Shown one piece after another: positions 4,467 through 6,145 of a DNA stretch of 6,145 nt; position 1 is the stretch's first letter; each line of letters begins with the position of its first letter. The stretch is from contig JAAUSP010000466.1 of NCBI GenBank assembly GCA_012032575.1, positions 1 to 6,145 of the forward strand, written 5' to 3'. The notes beneath the pieces were generated by a model that saw nothing but the letters and a program-made list of their open reading frames with translations, made no database searches and was not told the origin of the DNA. Made by a program: the position numbers and the translations under genes. This DNA is from Anaerolineales bacterium. Lineage in GTDB: Bacteria > Chloroflexota > Anaerolineae > 4572-78 > J111.

Positions 4467-6145
4467 CTAAGCCTGGTGCTTCAACAATTCTTCGATAAGC
4501 TCGACCAATCGTTTCAGGCTGACCGGCTTGGTGAGATATTCGGTCGCGCCGGCATCCAAACAGCGTTCCCGGTCACCGGGCATAGCCAGGGCCGTCAGGG
4601 CGATAATAGGCGTGGTTGCAAACTCCGCTCTGGCGCGCAGCCGGCGGATGGCCTCCAGCCCGTCCATTTCCGGCATTTGAATATCCATCAGAATCAAATC
4701 GGGCCGGATTTCGGTCGCCTGAGCCAGGGCCTCGCGGCCGTTGCGGGCGAGTACCACCCGGTACCCCTCGTCCTGCAAGTATTCGTTAATAACTTCGATA
4801 TTGATTTCGTTATCCTCAGCCAACAAAATCCGTGCCCGTATTCGCCCGGTTTCCGGCACAATAACCAGCGCCTCGCGTACACTTTCCGGTGTACCCACAA
4901 CTGCGCTCATAACCTGGCGCAGCGTCTCCCGCGAGATTGGCTTGACCAGATACTCGACTGCGCCAGCGGCCAATCCTTTCGCCCGTTCATCTACCACTGA
5001 GACGATGATAACCGGAATATCCTGGGTGCGCGGATCGGCTTTGAGTTGGGCCAATACTTCCCAGCCCGTTTGGCCCGGCATTAGCAGGTCCAGGAAAATA
5101 ACGCCCGGACTGAGGCGAACAGCCTGGTTCAATACCCCTTCACCCTGTGGGTGAACGGCCACACGAATCTTTGCTTCCTGCAAGTAGCGTTCCAGTTGTT
5201 CCGCCGCGCTCTCCGAATCTTCGACCACCAGGGCTGTCTGCAGGGGGCCGGTTCCTGTTTTACGTTCCAGAAGTTTCGGTTCCGTCCGCTGAAGCGTGGG
5301 GTTGGGCAGGGCAATGGTGAAGCGGCTGCCTCGACCAGGCACCCCTTCACTCTCAACGGTAACGCTGCCGCTGTGCAGTTCGGCCAGGCGGCGTACCAGG
5401 GCCAACCCCAACCCGGTGCCTTCGTATTGGCGGCTCAGGCTCGAATCTAACTGGGTAAAGGGCTGGAACAGCCGGGCCATTTCTTGGGGCGGAATACCTA
5501 TGCCGCTATCCTGGACGGCAAAGTGAATAACACCGGCCTCGGCGTCGGTGGTTACTTCCAGGCTCACCTGGCCGCCCTCCGGGGTGAACTTGACCGCGTT
5601 GCTCAACAGGTTGACCAGCATTTGTTTTAACCGTTTGGGATCGGCCTGTACTTTGGCCATTTGGTTGTCCAGATGAAAGGCCAGTTGCAGTTGTTTCTTC
5701 AGGGCTACTTCTTTGACAAACAGCAAACTGGTCTGGCAGATATCGGCCACCGGCACAACTTCGAGCAGCAGTTCCAGTCGTCCGGCCTCAACCTTCGACA
5801 GGTCCAGAATGTCGCTGATGAGGGCCAACAGGTGGCGGCCGCTGGCTTCGATATTACGCAGCGAGGCTTGCTGGCGCTCGTTGAGCGGGCCGCGGACCTG
5901 TTCCAGCAGTGCTTCGCTAAAGCCAAGAATGGCATTGAGGGGCGTGCGCAGTTCGTGGCTCATATTGGCCAGAAATTCATCTTTGGACCGGGCGGCCCGG
6001 GCCAGTTCGGCATTAGCCAGGCGCAGGGTATCCTCGGCCTGTTTCTCGGTGGTGATGTCGCGCATGGTGGTGAGATAGTGCTGGTGGCCCCGGATTTCAA
6101 ACGCGAACACCCGCGCCCCCACAGCACAAGTGACGCCCATTGCGG
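4467..6145 (-). CDS. Hybrid sensor histidine kinase with two receiver domains (5' end beyond the window)
   Basis: The frame stays open to the right edge, so the N-terminus is missing; the ATG at 6140 is probably internal. Numbering from that Met, residues 1-36 are the end of a PAS/PAC domain (YLTTMRDITTEKQAED). A short coiled linker leads to HisKA with phospho-accepting His62 in FLANMSHELRTPLNA. The HATPase domain has an N box (LVNLLSNAVKFTPEGG, key Asn181), DSGIGIP (211-217), FQPF and GTGLGLAL (241-248). Two receivers follow: REC1 with Asp351 in FLDLLMP, Ser381 and Lys400; REC2 with acidic pocket EDN (442-444), Asp486 in LMDIQMP, Thr516 and Lys538. All catalytic residues are present. No DNA-binding output is attached, so signalling probably passes by phosphotransfer or a separate partner; no HPt domain follows. 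No membrane helix lies in the visible part, and the sensed signal is unknown. Confidence 0.95.
   Translation of the reverse strand, partial: AMGVTCAVGARVFAFEIRGHQHYLTTMRDITTEKQAEDTLRLANAELARAARSKDEFLANMSHELRTPLNAILGFSEALLEQVRGPLNERQQASLRNIEASGRHLLALISDILDLSKVEAGRLELLLEVVPVADICQTSLLFVKEVALKKQLQLAFHLDNQMAKVQADPKRLKQMLVNLLSNAVKFTPEGGQVSLEVTTDAEAGVIHFAVQDSGIGIPPQEMARLFQPFTQLDSSLSRQYEGTGLGLALVRRLAELHSGSVTVESEGVPGRGSRFTIALPNPTLQRTEPKLLERKTGTGPLQTALVVEDSESAAEQLERYLQEAKIRVAVHPQGEGVLNQAVRLSPGVIFLDLLMPGQTGWEVLAQLKADPRTQDIPVIIVSVVDERAKGLAAGAVEYLVKPISRETLRQVMSAVVGTPESVREALVIVPETGRIRARILLAEDNEINIEVINEYLQDEGYRVVLARNGREALAQATEIRPDLILMDIQMPEMDGLEAIRRLRARAEFATTPIIALTALAMPGDRERCLDAGATEYLTKPVSLKRLVELIEELLKHQA

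Noticed and set aside
4218..5000. Plus-strand ORF of 260 codons
   Set aside because: It overlaps the DUF5519 gene out of frame and then runs antisense to the kinase receivers. Both overlapped genes have clear family motifs; this frame has none.
1..6145. CRISPR array, tRNA or rRNA genes, phage or toxin-antitoxin modules
   Set aside because: I found no regularly spaced repeats, tRNA-like cloverleaf sequence or rRNA segments, and no proteins of such systems in any frame.

Overview
The window has about 55% GC by eye and holds ordinary bacterial chromosomal genes plus one insertion sequence. The mix (S58/P1 aminopeptidase, DUF5519 'luciferase-domain' protein, MarR regulator, multi-receiver hybrid histidine kinase, traces of carbohydrate-use genes) would suit an environmental bacterium such as an Anaerolineae-type Chloroflexota. 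That assignment is a low-confidence impression from gene content; no marker gene is present.

Layout, left to right. Positions 1-123 (minus strand) are the N-proximal part of a GH1 family beta-glucosidase that runs off the left edge. Its first roughly 40 codons are missing because the reading frame stops being GH1-like exactly at the end of an insertion sequence. That element (124-1728, 1605 bp) has 14-bp perfect terminal inverted repeats and one complete IS4-like DDE transposase (325-1632, minus). It has no visible target-site duplication, and the missing GH1 start is not found on its other side. Next are a complete DmpA-type P1 peptidase (1789-2907, minus) and a short ORF (2942-3388, minus). 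The second half of that ORF looks like the C-terminal domain of a glycoside hydrolase, and its first half resembles a scrap of a sugar ABC transporter permease. I read it as debris of a decayed sugar-utilisation locus.

A roughly 300-bp AT-rich stretch separates these minus-strand genes from a plus-strand MarR regulator (3535-3981). It contains a strong sigma70-type promoter (TTGACA, 17-bp spacer, TATTAT), a 12-bp palindrome and a 13-bp direct repeat whose second copy overlaps the -10 box. These look like a control region, possibly autoregulatory. A small DUF5519 protein (4139-4465, plus) with a near-perfect ribosome binding site follows. It meets, tail to tail with one base between stop codons, a hybrid histidine kinase (PAS end, HisKA, HATPase, two receivers; minus) that continues past the right edge.

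I see no strong case for a new biological system. The best leads are the IS-linked rearrangement of the GH1 gene, the repeated sequence at the marR promoter, and the chimeric ORF.
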